A stretch of DNA of 20,132 bases from the NCBI GenBank assembly GCA_026388365.1, contig JAPLJW010000353.1, forward strand, positions 1 to 20,132, in the 5' to 3' direction. The notes beneath the pieces are model-generated. The model was not told the origin of the DNA, made no database searches, and saw only the letters and a list, made by a program, of their open reading frames with translations. This DNA is from Deltaproteobacteria bacterium (GTDB lineage: Bacteria; Desulfobacterota; Syntrophia; Syntrophales; UBA5619). The translations under genes and the position numbers were made by a program. This document shows, in pieces, positions 1 through 7,490 of the stretch (position 1 is its first letter; the number at the start of each line of letters is the position of its first letter).

Positions 1-1
1 C

Positions 2-826
2 AATCCCATATTCGCCATTGCCACCAAAGAAATACAGAACACAGCCAGGAAGCGGGGTTATTCGATCCTGCTGGGAAGCACGGAATACTCCTATGACACG
101 GAATTTGAGGTCGTGTCTCTCTTCCACGAAAAGCGTGTGGACGGCATCATATTCATGGGAGCGCCGGGTAATCATAAATCGATGGAGTTCATGAAGAAAT
201 TCAAGATTCCCTTTGTGGTGACCTGGGAGATCCTTGAGGCGAAAGATGTGAATTTTGTAGCCTTTGACAATATCCAAAGCGCCCGCCAGGCAACGGATTA
301 CCTGATCTCTCTCGGCCACAGGCGGATCGCCATGATTACGGGACCGCTGACGGATACAAGCCGGGCTTACCAAAGGCTGCAAGGATACCGACAAGCGCTG
401 GCAGCCCATGATCTCCCCCGTGACGAATCGCTGATTGTCCAAAAAAACTACACCGTGGAAGACGGCAAGGAAGCCATGAGCCGCCTCCTCAGGGAAAAGG
501 AAATTCCCACCGCGGTTTTCTGCGGGAACGACATTCTCGCATTCGGGGCCATGGCAGGCGTGAAGGAAGCCGGTTTTATCGTGGGTACCGACATTTCTAT
601 CGTCGGTTTTGATGATCTGGACATTTCCCGGGTGACGGATCCGCAGCTCACGACGGTTCATGTCCCCGCAAACAGGATGGGAAAAATGGCGGGTGAACTG
701 CTGATTTCCCTCATTGAGGAGAAGGAGATGCCGCAACCCCAGCAATACATCCTCGATTGCAACCTGGTGATCCGGCAATCGGCAGGGAATCCGTCTCTCC
801 CGCAGGAACTGCACAGGCGGGAATGA
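2..826 (+). CDS. LacI-family transcriptional regulator, effector-binding part (5' end outside window)
   Basis: The frame is open from the first complete codon at base 2 to TGA at 824-826, giving about 274 residues, so the gene starts upstream of the window. What is visible is the periplasmic-binding-protein-like sensor domain of a LacI/GalR repressor. It has the pattern VDGIIFMGAPG, then FDNIQSARQATDYLISLGHRRIAMI near the middle, CGNDILAFGAM, and DISIVGFDDLDISR followed by PQLTTVHVPANRMGKMA, the classic C-terminal LacI signature. The N-terminal helix-turn-helix is missing only because the window cuts it off. The next gene, 165 bases away on the same strand, is a TctC-type solute-binding protein. 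By family precedent the regulator probably controls that transporter in response to a small ligand, but the ligand cannot be read from the sequence. Confidence 0.93.
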   Translation, partial: NPIFAIATKEIQNTARKRGYSILLGSTEYSYDTEFEVVSLFHEKRVDGIIFMGAPGNHKSMEFMKKFKIPFVVTWEILEAKDVNFVAFDNIQSARQATDYLISLGHRRIAMITGPLTDTSRAYQRLQGYRQALAAHDLPRDESLIVQKNYTVEDGKEAMSRLLREKEIPTAVFCGNDILAFGAMAGVKEAGFIVGTDISIVGFDDLDISRVTDPQLTTVHVPANRMGKMAGELLISLIEEKEMPQPQQYILDCNLVIRQSAGNPSLPQELHRRE

Positions 827-859
827 CAAAGTGGGGGTATTTTTCAAAAAACTTTCATT

Positions 860-887
860 ATATGAACCACCGAATATGAACCACCGA
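860..887. repeat. 14-bp perfect tandem duplication upstream of tctC
   Basis: The 14-mer atatgaaccaccga occurs at 860-873 and again, directly adjacent, at 874-887. It lies between the LacI-type gene and the transporter operon. It could be a direct-repeat protein-binding site or simply a replication-slippage duplication. No function is shown by the sequence alone. Confidence 0.6.
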
Positions 888-932
888 GCACGGTTCCGTA
901 TGCTCGATGGTAATGGTAGGGCGAAGGTCGGG

Positions 933-952
933 CGATGTTATTCCTAACATCG
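933..952 (+). promoter_or_regulatory. Perfect 8-bp dyad / hairpin in the tctC leader (candidate operator)
   Basis: The arms cgatgtta (933-940) and taacatcg (945-952) are exact reverse complements separated by ttcc. The dyad sits about 40 bases before the tctC start and upstream of its strong ribosome site (aaaggag, ending near 982). A palindrome of about 20 bp just downstream of a LacI-family gene suits a repressor operator. As RNA it could also fold into a small hairpin in the leader. Which of these applies is inference. Confidence 0.45.
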
Positions 953-991
953 ATTTCTTGGTTTTCCTGAAAACAGAAAGGAGATACAAAA

Positions 992-1951
992 ATGAAGAGA
1001 AAAATAATGGGGTTGATTTTTTTATCGATGATGCTGGCTTTCTCGTCTGTGGCAATGGCTGAATATCCCGATAAGCCAATTAATGTCCTCGTTGGTTTTG
1101 CACCTGGCGGTGAGGCGGATACTTCTACTCGTGCCCTTTGTGAACTGGCCGGCAAAATTTTAAGACAACCCATCGTAGTCATCAATAAACCAGGGGGAAC
1201 AGGATCAGTAGCTTTAGCGAGTGTAAAGAAAGAGGCACCCGATGGATATAACCTTTGTCAAGTTTCTGGCGGGATCTTTATAGCCCAGCACATTCGGGAG
1301 CTTCCTTTCGACCTCGCCAAGGATTTCACGCCCATCATGCGATACGCAGATTTCGTGGTGCCTCTTATGGTAAAAAACGATTCTCCTTGGAAAACTTTAA
1401 AGGAGGTTGTTGAGTATGCCAAAGCAAATCCAGGGAAAATAAGATATGGGACATCAGGATCGGGGTCAGTTTATCATCTGGCTATGGAAACTCTTGCCCT
1501 CCAGGAAGGGCTCAAGCTAATCCATATCCCTTTTAAAAGTTGCGGGCTTTCAGATATGGCCTTGTTGGGTGGGCACATTGAGGTCGAAGTTTGCCCGGCG
1601 AGTAATTTCAAATCAAACATCCGTAGTGGTCAAACGAGGCTTCTTACCTCCTTTACGGGAACGCGCCTGCCCAGTTTTCCAGAGATTCCAACAGCCAGCG
1701 AACTTGGGTACAATATTAAGATGAAGCATATGGCTGCTATTGTTGGTCCTAAAGGCCTCCCAAAGGCAGTGGTCGACAAACTTGACAGGGCCTTTAAAGA
1801 GGCTATGGAGAGGCCTGAATTTAAAAAACTCCTGATGGATATCGAAATGCCTAGTGTTTACCGCAACTCAGATGATCTGACCAGGGAATTCAAAGAACTT
1901 ACCGATTATTATAAAATACTTGTTGCACAGACCGGGTTAAAGGAGGAGTAA
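992..1951 (+). CDS. tctC: TTT transporter periplasmic solute-binding protein (TctC/Bug family)
   Basis: This is a 319-residue protein, the usual Bug-family size. It begins with a signal peptide (MKRKI, a hydrophobic stretch to about residue 21, likely cleavage after AMA). The mature protein opens with the hallmark YPDKPINVLVGFAPGGEADT, where the Bug family reads YPsrPItlivPfapGG. Later hallmarks are VVINKPGGTGSVA, PDGYNL, YGTSGSGSVYHLA, HIPFKSCG and ALLGGHIEV. The ATG has a good ribosome site (aaaggag) about 9 bases upstream. It captures an organic, usually carboxylated, solute in the periplasm and hands it to TctAB, encoded just downstream. Bug proteins cannot be assigned a ligand by sequence alone. 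The Asp that often contacts a carboxylate is hard to place here because the glycine-rich loop reads GGEADT. Confidence 0.95.
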   Translation: MKRKIMGLIFLSMMLAFSSVAMAEYPDKPINVLVGFAPGGEADTSTRALCELAGKILRQPIVVINKPGGTGSVALASVKKEAPDGYNLCQVSGGIFIAQHIRELPFDLAKDFTPIMRYADFVVPLMVKNDSPWKTLKEVVEYAKANPGKIRYGTSGSGSVYHLAMETLALQEGLKLIHIPFKSCGLSDMALLGGHIEVEVCPASNFKSNIRSGQTRLLTSFTGTRLPSFPEIPTASELGYNIKMKHMAAIVGPKGLPKAVVDKLDRAFKEAMERPEFKKLLMDIEMPSVYRNSDDLTREFKELTDYYKILVAQTGLKEE

Positions 1952-2053
1952 TAAAAGCTCAACTTTCACGGGAGCTAAAAAAATGTTTATTATATTGTAA
2001 TTGTTAGTATTATATAGTCACAAGGTGCGGTAAATGGGTGTTGTTCCCCAACA

Positions 2054-2079
2054 AAAGGGGCGGGATCTGCCGCCCCTTT
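2054..2079 (+). terminator. Strong G+C hairpin between tctC and tctB (attenuator or partial terminator)
   Basis: The arms aaaggggcgg (2054-2063) and ccgcccc plus ttt (2070-2079) pair over 10 bp around a 6-base loop (gatctg). Only three T residues follow, so full intrinsic termination is uncertain. Located in the 229-base gap after the binding-protein gene, it may end most transcripts there or protect the tctC mRNA 3' end. That would give more binding protein than membrane subunits, a common arrangement for binding-protein transporters. Confidence 0.55.
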
Positions 2080-2180
2080 ACGGGGGCATGTTGGCTAATT
2101 GCATGGCAAAATAGCGCCGCTTATTTTTGAAGAACAGACAGCCTCGATTAACTGTGCGCGAAAGTTGAGAATAAAAAATT

Positions 2181-2636
2181 ATGAACAACGATCAGGTCAG
2201 TAGTGTCATCTGGTTCTTTATCGGGTTGACCATTTGCGTGGCTTCCTTTCAGTACAAATTAGGGACATTTTCTTCCCCGAGTTCGGGGTTCATGCCTTTG
2301 CTGAGTGGCTTGGCCATATGCCTTTTTTCGTTGGTGGGATTGATAGATGCCACGATACGGAAAAAGAGGGGAGAAGGATGGACCAGCTTTCTTAAGGCCG
2401 TGCGTTGGGAGAAGGCATTGATCGTATTAATTTCTCTTTTTGCCTATGGTTTGCTCTTGAAACCCCTTGGATTTTTCCTTTGTACCTTACTTCTTATGGG
2501 ATTTTTGTTCCGCGTGGTTGTCCCTCAGCGATGGTCAGTGGTGACCGGGGGGAGTTTTTTAATCACCGTTGCCGCCTACATCGTTTTTGAAGTTCTCTTA
2601 AAATCTGAACTGCCGAAAGGCTTTTGGGGGTTTTGA
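2181..2636 (+). CDS. tctB: TTT transporter small membrane subunit TctB (DUF1468)
   Basis: This is a 151-residue, very hydrophobic protein with about four membrane segments (roughly residues 8-25, 36-55, 75-110 and 117-140). That matches the usual TctB/DUF1468 size and topology. The N-terminal part has the typical pattern of a short hydrophobic helix followed by LGTFSSPSSGFMPLLSGL, where the family reads LG.....GPGffP...g. It lies between tctC and tctA, and the stop codon (2634-2636) is only three bases before the tctA ATG, so the two are co-translated. No strong ribosome site precedes its ATG, in contrast to tctC. TctB is the small auxiliary subunit of the secondary transporter. Confidence 0.9.
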   Translation: MNNDQVSSVIWFFIGLTICVASFQYKLGTFSSPSSGFMPLLSGLAICLFSLVGLIDATIRKKRGEGWTSFLKAVRWEKALIVLISLFAYGLLLKPLGFFLCTLLLMGFLFRVVVPQRWSVVTGGSFLITVAAYIVFEVLLKSELPKGFWGF

Positions 2637-2639
2637 ATC

Positions 2640-4136
2640 ATGGAACTTTTCAGCGCGGTCCTAATGGGCTTTCAAGTGGCATTTCAACCGATGAACATCT
2701 TTTTCTGTTTCTTAGGTGCACTCATCGGAACTCTGGTCGGGGTATTACCTGGGTTGGGCCCGGTTGCGGCCATATCGCTTCTTTTGCCAGTCACCTTCCA
2801 TGTTTCTTCCGTTTCGGCCATCATCATGCTAGCCGGGATTTATTATGGTGCGATGTATGGAGGTTCTACCACATCCATCCTGGTGAATATACCCGGGGAG
2901 GCCGCCTCTGTGATCACTTGCCTGGATGGTTATCAAATGGCCCGCCAAGGAAGAGCGGGCCAGGCCTTAGGGATATCTGCTTTTGCCTCTTTTATTGCGG
3001 GTACGTTGTCCATTCTGGGTTTGATGTTTGTCGGTCCTTTTTTGGCCAAGGAGGCACTGAGATTTGGACCGCCGGAATATTTTGCCACCATGATTTTGGG
3101 TTTGACGATTCTTGTTTTCCTATCCAGCGGTCCAATGTGGAAGGCCTTGGTTGCGGCAGGTTTCGGCCTTTTTCTAAGTACGGTTGGAATGGACAATGTA
3201 TCTGGAAATACAAGGTTTTCTTTCAATATCGAAGAACTGGTCGATGGTATCGGTTTGGTTCCGGTATGCATGGGATTCTTCGGAATTGCAGAAGTCTTGG
3301 CCAATGTAGAGGGTGCCATGGAACGTTCCGTATTTAATACGAAAATCAAAAATCTTCTGCCCACCTTGAACGACTGGAAAGCCTCTTGGGGTCCAATTGG
3401 CAGGGGTTCAATTATAGGATTTTTCCTTGGTATTCTCCCCGGCGGGTCGGCTGTGATTGCTACCTTTGTCTCATATGCTGTTGAGAAAAAAGTTTCAAAA
3501 CATCCGGAAAAATTTGGTACCGGGGCAATTGAGGGGGTCGCCGGACCGGAAGCGGCAAATAATGCTGCTTCGGGTGGATCTTTTATTCCCCTTATGTCCC
3601 TGGGGATTCCTTCGAATGCCGTGATGGCCATCCTTTTGGGTGCTCTCCTCATTCATGGAGTTCAGCCTGGACCTTTACTGATTAAAGAACATGCTGACCT
3701 TTTTTGGGGATTGGTAGCGAGCATGTACTTGGGAAATATCATGTTACTGGCTTTGAACCTTCCACTGATTGGGCTTTGGGTTAAAATTCTTAAAATACCT
3801 TATTTTATCCTTTTCCCGCTCATCCTTCTTTTTTGTTTGATCGGCTCCTACAGCATCAATACGAGCATCACCGATATTAATATTATGATTATCTTCGGTT
3901 TGATGGGATATATTTTTAGAAAATTCGGTTATGAAGCGGCTCCCTTGATCCTTGCGCTGGTCTTGGGACCCATCATGGAAGACAGTTTACGTCAATCTTT
4001 ACTGATGTCCAGCGGGAGTCCTCTGATCTTTTTCAATCGACCCATATCGCTGGTAATCTTAATTATTGCGTTTATACTCCTTGTTTTTCCTTTAATCCCT
4101 GGGCTCAATAAAAAAAGACCAGCTTTTAGCGAATGA
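2640..4136 (+). CDS. tctA: TTT transporter large permease subunit TctA
   Basis: This 498-residue polytopic membrane protein has the standard TctA length. Two pseudo-repeated glycine-rich motifs define the family: GTLVGVLPGLGPVAAISLLLP near residues 30-50 and GFFLGILPGGSAVIATFVSYAVEKK near 260-285. It also has YYGAMYGGSTTSILVNIPGEAASV, GPEAANNAASGGSFIPLMSLGIPSNAVMAILLGAL and GPIMEDSLRQSL. A purine-rich ggggg stretch just before the preceding stop serves as ribosome site. TctA is the transport-forming subunit of the ion-driven tripartite tricarboxylate transporter and works with TctB and the periplasmic TctC. Substrate is not determinable. The LacI-type gene upstream is the likely regulator. 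Confidence 0.96.
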   Translation: MELFSAVLMGFQVAFQPMNIFFCFLGALIGTLVGVLPGLGPVAAISLLLPVTFHVSSVSAIIMLAGIYYGAMYGGSTTSILVNIPGEAASVITCLDGYQMARQGRAGQALGISAFASFIAGTLSILGLMFVGPFLAKEALRFGPPEYFATMILGLTILVFLSSGPMWKALVAAGFGLFLSTVGMDNVSGNTRFSFNIEELVDGIGLVPVCMGFFGIAEVLANVEGAMERSVFNTKIKNLLPTLNDWKASWGPIGRGSIIGFFLGILPGGSAVIATFVSYAVEKKVSKHPEKFGTGAIEGVAGPEAANNAASGGSFIPLMSLGIPSNAVMAILLGALLIHGVQPGPLLIKEHADLFWGLVASMYLGNIMLLALNLPLIGLWVKILKIPYFILFPLILLFCLIGSYSINTSITDINIMIIFGLMGYIFRKFGYEAAPLILALVLGPIMEDSLRQSLLMSSGSPLIFFNRPISLVILIIAFILLVFPLIPGLNKKRPAFSE

Positions 4137-4269
4137 GCAGGGCTATTGCTTTCACGAAGGCTTCCGCAATCTTGCCAACGCCATAAATGAAGGCTACAAG
4201 GACCTGCCGGCCACCTTAGACACGGAAACCAAGAAAGTCAAAAGCCTGCTTCAAGAACTTGGAACGGAA
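4135..4269 (+). pseudogene. Orphan 3' coding fragment after tctA, unrecognised
   Basis: Starting at the tctA stop codon but in another frame, an open stretch of about 44 codons ends in TAA at 4267-4269. It reads as protein-like sequence (HEGFRNLANAINEGYKDLP, then TLDTETKKVKSLLQELGTEI, then KAGN), rich in charged helical residues. It has no ATG, GTG or TTG start and no ribosome site of its own. It therefore looks like the tail of a gene whose body was deleted or replaced when the transporter and hydrolase were joined. I do not recognise the family. It could instead be chance open frame in the 213-base gap. Confidence 0.35.
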
Positions 4270-4349
4270 ATAAAAGCAGGGAATTAAGGGCAGGCTGGTG
4301 GAGGTTAATTTCAGAAATATAACTTTTTATCACTCGAAAGGAGATCGAA

Positions 4350-5945
4350 ATGGCAGAACAGGTTAAAATGACCCCAGAGATCAATCTGAAAAAAAACGTC
4401 ATTGTGGTGATGCTGGACACTCTATCGGCCGACTACGTGGGCTGCTACGGCAATAATTGGATTAAGACTCCCAACCTGGACCGCTTGGCACGCGAAGGGG
4501 TCCTCTTTGAGAACAACTATATCGAGGGGGTGCCCACGGTTCCATGCCGTCGGTCGATGCTAACAGGCCGTTATCACGTTCATGCAAAGGGCTGGTCGGC
4601 ATTGGACATGGATGACACAACCATCGCCGATCTATGTTGGGGTCGGCCGATTGACACGTCTTTAGTCTTCGATTGCCCCATGTACCGCCTACCCAAGTTC
4701 GGCTATACTCGGGGGTTCGACAAGGTTTGGTTCAACCACGGCCACGAAGCAGATCATGATTATTTTAAAGACGATCCCCTGTATCATTTAAAGGCCGATG
4801 ATTTCATTGATGAAAATATTATAACAGGGGTGGAAAATAGAGGGGAAGCAAAGAGCATCAGGGCAATGATGGACGAGCTGGAGACCCACTTGCGGGAAAG
4901 CCAGCATTGGAAAACCGACGAAGACCACATGGTTGCCAGGGTCATGAAATCGGCGGTTAATTACTTAAAGCAAGCGGACCGCAACAAACAGTTCTTCCTC
5001 TGGGTGGATTCCTTCGATCCTCACGAACCCTTTGATCCGCCCTCCGTTTACAACCCGGATATGAAGTGCCCTTACAACCCCGACTACAAGGGCAAGAACA
5101 TGATTTACCCCCTTTGGGGACCCGTCGAAGGATTGTTCACCGAACCGCAGTTGCACCATATTCGGATGCTTTATGCCGAGAAGGTGACGATGGTCGACAA
5201 GTGGCTTGGCTACCTGATGGATCAGGTGAAGGTCATGGGTCTGGAAAACAACACCCTTTTTCTTATGGTTTCCGATCATGGCCATCCTTTTGGCGAAGGA
5301 AAGCACGGGCACGGTATTCTTCGCAAGTGTCGGCCCTGGCCGTATGAAGAACTGGTGCGGGCACCGATGATCATGAAAGGACCCGGGCTTCCGGCAGGCA
5401 AACGAGTGGAGGGATTTACACAGTCGTGCGACGTGGCGCCGACTGTGCTTGACTGGCTCGGTCTCCCCGAGCATGCCGAGATGACCGGGAAAAACCTGCT
5501 CCCATTGGTCAGAGGCGAGGTGGATACGGTGCGTGACTTCGCCATTGCTGGATATTATCGCTATTCGACATCGATCATTACCAAAGACTGGTCTTATATT
5601 CACTGGCTGCGGGAAGATGAAAAGACCATCGATGACAGCAGGTTCCAAATGTACAAACTCGGAATCTTAAAGACGTCCGGCCATATCTCAAAGTCGGCGA
5701 AGATCCTCGCTGATTCTTTCGATGAAATGCAGAAGCGCGTTAAAGAATTGGCGTCTACGCTGGACGACGAGGACCAGTGGACCTGCACACCGGGCAGTCT
5801 GGCTGAGCTGCCGAAACGTGACATGCTGTTCGACCGCCAGGCGGACCGGTACCAATTGAACAACATCGCCGCCAAAGACCCGAAGAGGGCCAAGGAGCTT
5901 TTTGAACGGCTGCGCGAGTTCATGGCCGAGCTGCGCACCTGTTGA
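4350..5945 (+). CDS. Sulfatase-fold (alkaline phosphatase superfamily) hydrolase with Thr at the nucleophile position
   Basis: This is a 531-residue protein with a clear ribosome site (aaaggag) 7-13 bases before ATG. The sulfatase fold is evident. An N-terminal metal-site strand has D23 and D28 (MLDTLSADYVGCYG), the TPNLDRLAREGVLFENNY segment follows, and a C-terminal metal loop SDHG (308-311) is followed by GEGKHG with K318 and H319. The signature reads T63-V-P65-C-R67-R-S-M-L-T-G. The residue two before the signature Pro, normally Cys or Ser converted to formylglycine, is Thr. C66 sits at the x of C-x-P-x-R and is not the usual nucleophile. A canonical formylglycine sulfatase is therefore unlikely. 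Thr is the nucleophile in some superfamily phosphodiesterases, so a phosphodiester or phosphonate ester is a plausible substrate class (inference). No signal peptide, so cytoplasmic. It follows the TTT transporter and precedes the methyltransferase genes. Confidence 0.88.
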   Translation: MAEQVKMTPEINLKKNVIVVMLDTLSADYVGCYGNNWIKTPNLDRLAREGVLFENNYIEGVPTVPCRRSMLTGRYHVHAKGWSALDMDDTTIADLCWGRPIDTSLVFDCPMYRLPKFGYTRGFDKVWFNHGHEADHDYFKDDPLYHLKADDFIDENIITGVENRGEAKSIRAMMDELETHLRESQHWKTDEDHMVARVMKSAVNYLKQADRNKQFFLWVDSFDPHEPFDPPSVYNPDMKCPYNPDYKGKNMIYPLWGPVEGLFTEPQLHHIRMLYAEKVTMVDKWLGYLMDQVKVMGLENNTLFLMVSDHGHPFGEGKHGHGILRKCRPWPYEELVRAPMIMKGPGLPAGKRVEGFTQSCDVAPTVLDWLGLPEHAEMTGKNLLPLVRGEVDTVRDFAIAGYYRYSTSIITKDWSYIHWLREDEKTIDDSRFQMYKLGILKTSGHISKSAKILADSFDEMQKRVKELASTLDDEDQWTCTPGSLAELPKRDMLFDRQADRYQLNNIAAKDPKRAKELFERLREFMAELRTC

Positions 5946-5964
5946 CAGTTTACCCCTGATGCTT

Positions 5965-6001
5965 CCGGGCGGCCCGTGGAGTCACCCGCGGGCCGGCCCG
6001 G
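5965..6001 (+). terminator. Long G+C-rich hairpin just after the hydrolase gene
   Basis: The arms ccgggcggcccg (5965-5976) and cgggccggcccgg (5989-6001) are reverse complements apart from one bulged base, with a 12-base loop. It begins 20 bases after the stop codon of the sulfatase-fold gene. Only a short ttt follows, so it may act as a factor-assisted terminator or mRNA end-stabiliser rather than a textbook intrinsic terminator. Confidence 0.5.
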
Positions 6002-6054
6002 CGTTTAACCGTTTCAAGACCAGACAATGGGCAGATGGAAGTTGCGTGGCGCAT

Positions 6055-6402
6055 ATGGAAGAGATCATTCTATGGGAATGCAATATCGAGAGGATCCACG
6101 CTACCGAAACCGCCGTGTACCAGGCGCTGCGGGAAATCGGATACAAGGCACGACTGACCATCAATTGTGAGATGCCCCTGCTTTCTCGCCATAGGTTGTG
6201 GGACCGGTTGCCAGTACTGGAAATCCGGGGCCAGCACTGGAGTTTGTGCCCTGGCCGGGCCTTCACGGCTGAACAGTTGACGCGATTGTTCACACGGATT
6301 TTCATGGGCCAGAATTTGACGTGTTCATTTCCGGATGCGGATGCCGGTCAAAAGGACGCACCCATACCAACGGAAGGCAAAGGAGTGCCAAATAACCGAT
6401 AG
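6055..6402 (+). CDS. Thioredoxin-fold-like small protein without CXXC, left copy
   Basis: This 115-residue protein is about 63% identical by hand count (73 of 115, no gaps) to the one at 9046-9393. I chose the ATG at 6055 because similarity to the right copy begins exactly there. The frame is open further upstream to 5902, but that stretch overlaps the hydrolase gene and a strong hairpin. The order strand (EEIILWE), helix (TAVYQALREIGYK), strand (RLTINCE), then LPVLEI with a cis-Pro-like L52-P53, a further strand and the helix TAEQLTRLF suggests a thioredoxin-like fold. There is no Cys-X-X-Cys. The differences between copies are mostly conservative and introduce no stop, so it may still be functional although its partner thioredoxin is broken. 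Function unknown. Confidence 0.6.
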   Translation: MEEIILWECNIERIHATETAVYQALREIGYKARLTINCEMPLLSRHRLWDRLPVLEIRGQHWSLCPGRAFTAEQLTRLFTRIFMGQNLTCSFPDADAGQKDAPIPTEGKGVPNNR

Positions 6403-6516
6403 AGGCATCGTCCTCACGGAAAACGATTACCAAGTCAAGTCGAGCATGCGAGTGGTGTGCTCCTATTTTATAAGAAACTTTGCCCCAACTGCAAGGCGTT
6501 GGAGAAGATGCTGTAA
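6384..6516 (+). pseudogene. Thioredoxin pseudogene (frameshifted, truncated), left copy
   Basis: This stretch is a degenerate copy of the first third of the thioredoxin gene at 9383-9697. Bases 6466-6513 are identical to 9458-9505 (48 of 48) and would encode the CPNC active site and the following helix. The start codon is lost (ATA where the intact copy has ATG), one base is missing between 6431 and 6469, and a TAA follows immediately after the identical block. After 6516 similarity to the intact gene stops abruptly. It lies directly behind the left thioredoxin-fold-like gene, the same order as in the right copy, so the two-gene module was duplicated and this copy decayed. Confidence 0.8.
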
Positions 6517-6678
6517 AAAACCGGCGGTTCGCGATCGCAGCGCCATCGGCCGAGCATTTCTATCTCACCGGTTGGTTGCAGCGTTGGGGTGTCCGGTCGC
6601 TGCAGATAGCGGAGAATACTTGATATTTGTAATCGATTTCTGACCAGTGTTTAAATAACGAGGAAAGGAGTTTTGAGA

Positions 6679-7326
6679 ATGGAAAAAAAGGAAATTGTGC
6701 AGGGGCTGTACATGGGGATTTTGGTGTTTGACAAGGCGAACACCATCAAGATGGCTCAGGCAGCCATCGATCAAGATCTGGATATTCCTGAGATCATCCA
6801 GCAGGCTATGACCCCGGCGATAGTAGAAGTTGGAAAACGATTTGAAGCCGGCAAGTTGTATCTCCCAGAGCTGCAACTCTCAGCGGATGTGTTTTCGAGA
6901 GCCATGGAGGTACTACATCCCAAGCTGCTGGAATTGAAGATTAATTTAAAGCCCAAGGGCCGTGTCATCATAGGCACCGTAAAAGGAGACATGCACTCCA
7001 TTGGAAAGGATCTTGTGGGTACAATGCTGAAGGTTGGAGGGTTCGAGGTCACTGATCTTGGCATCGATGTTCCCACCTTCACCTTTTTGGAGCAGGCTGA
7101 GAAGACCAATGCGAACGTGATTGCACTGTCTGCCTTGCTGACTACGACGATGCCCGCACAGCGGGAAGTGATCGAGGCCTTAATTGAGCAGAAGTTGAGA
7201 AACAAGTTCAAGGTGATTGTCGGAGGAGCTCCTATTGACCAGAAGTGGGCTGATAAAATAGGGGCTGATGCCTATGGTGAAAATGCTATGGTGGCTGTCA
7301 GGTTGGTCGATACGCTGGTTGCCTGA
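6679..7326 (+). CDS. Methyltransferase cognate corrinoid protein (MtmC/MtbC type)
   Basis: This is a 215-residue protein, the normal size for the family. The ATG at 6679 is preceded by aaaggag with 8-base spacing. An upstream TTG at 6673 is in frame but less well placed. The N-terminal half (about 1-90) is the helical methionine-synthase cap-like domain (KRFEAGKLYLPELQLSADVF). The C-terminal half is the B12-binding domain. It has D104-M-H106-S-I-G109, whose His is the lower axial cobalt ligand, then S151-A-L and G182-G-A near the end. It carries a methyl group on cobalamin between the substrate-specific methyltransferase and a methyl acceptor enzyme in the cytoplasm. The next gene, 164 bases on, is an MtmB-like methyltransferase, so this is its likely partner. 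No RamA-type activase or MtaA/MetH-like second methyltransferase is visible. Confidence 0.95.
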   Translation: MEKKEIVQGLYMGILVFDKANTIKMAQAAIDQDLDIPEIIQQAMTPAIVEVGKRFEAGKLYLPELQLSADVFSRAMEVLHPKLLELKINLKPKGRVIIGTVKGDMHSIGKDLVGTMLKVGGFEVTDLGIDVPTFTFLEQAEKTNANVIALSALLTTTMPAQREVIEALIEQKLRNKFKVIVGGAPIDQKWADKIGADAYGENAMVAVRLVDTLVA

Positions 7327-7490
7327 GGGAAAAGAATTCGGAAGAAAAATAATGTTGTCCCATGACTGACGCAAAAAGCATTCGAGAGGAAAGAACAAGT
7401 TAGCCTCAGAGATGAAATATAATTTCCAGCTCATTCACATCAAGTCCGATCCAGGGAAGCAGAACGAATTACGTCAAGGAGGTTCGAGCT

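Noticed and set aside
2624..3652. Open frames of about 240 codons overlapping tctA on both strands
   Set aside because: They overlap a complete, clearly conserved TctA and give no family pattern.
5902..6054. Extended N-terminus for the left thioredoxin-fold-like protein
   Set aside because: It would overlap the hydrolase gene and read through a strong hairpin, and homology with the right copy begins at 6055.
6384..6516. Selenocysteine-containing thioredoxin in the left module
   Set aside because: The interruption is by lost ATG, a one-base deletion and TAA, not a TGA at the active site. The aligned codons are Cys.
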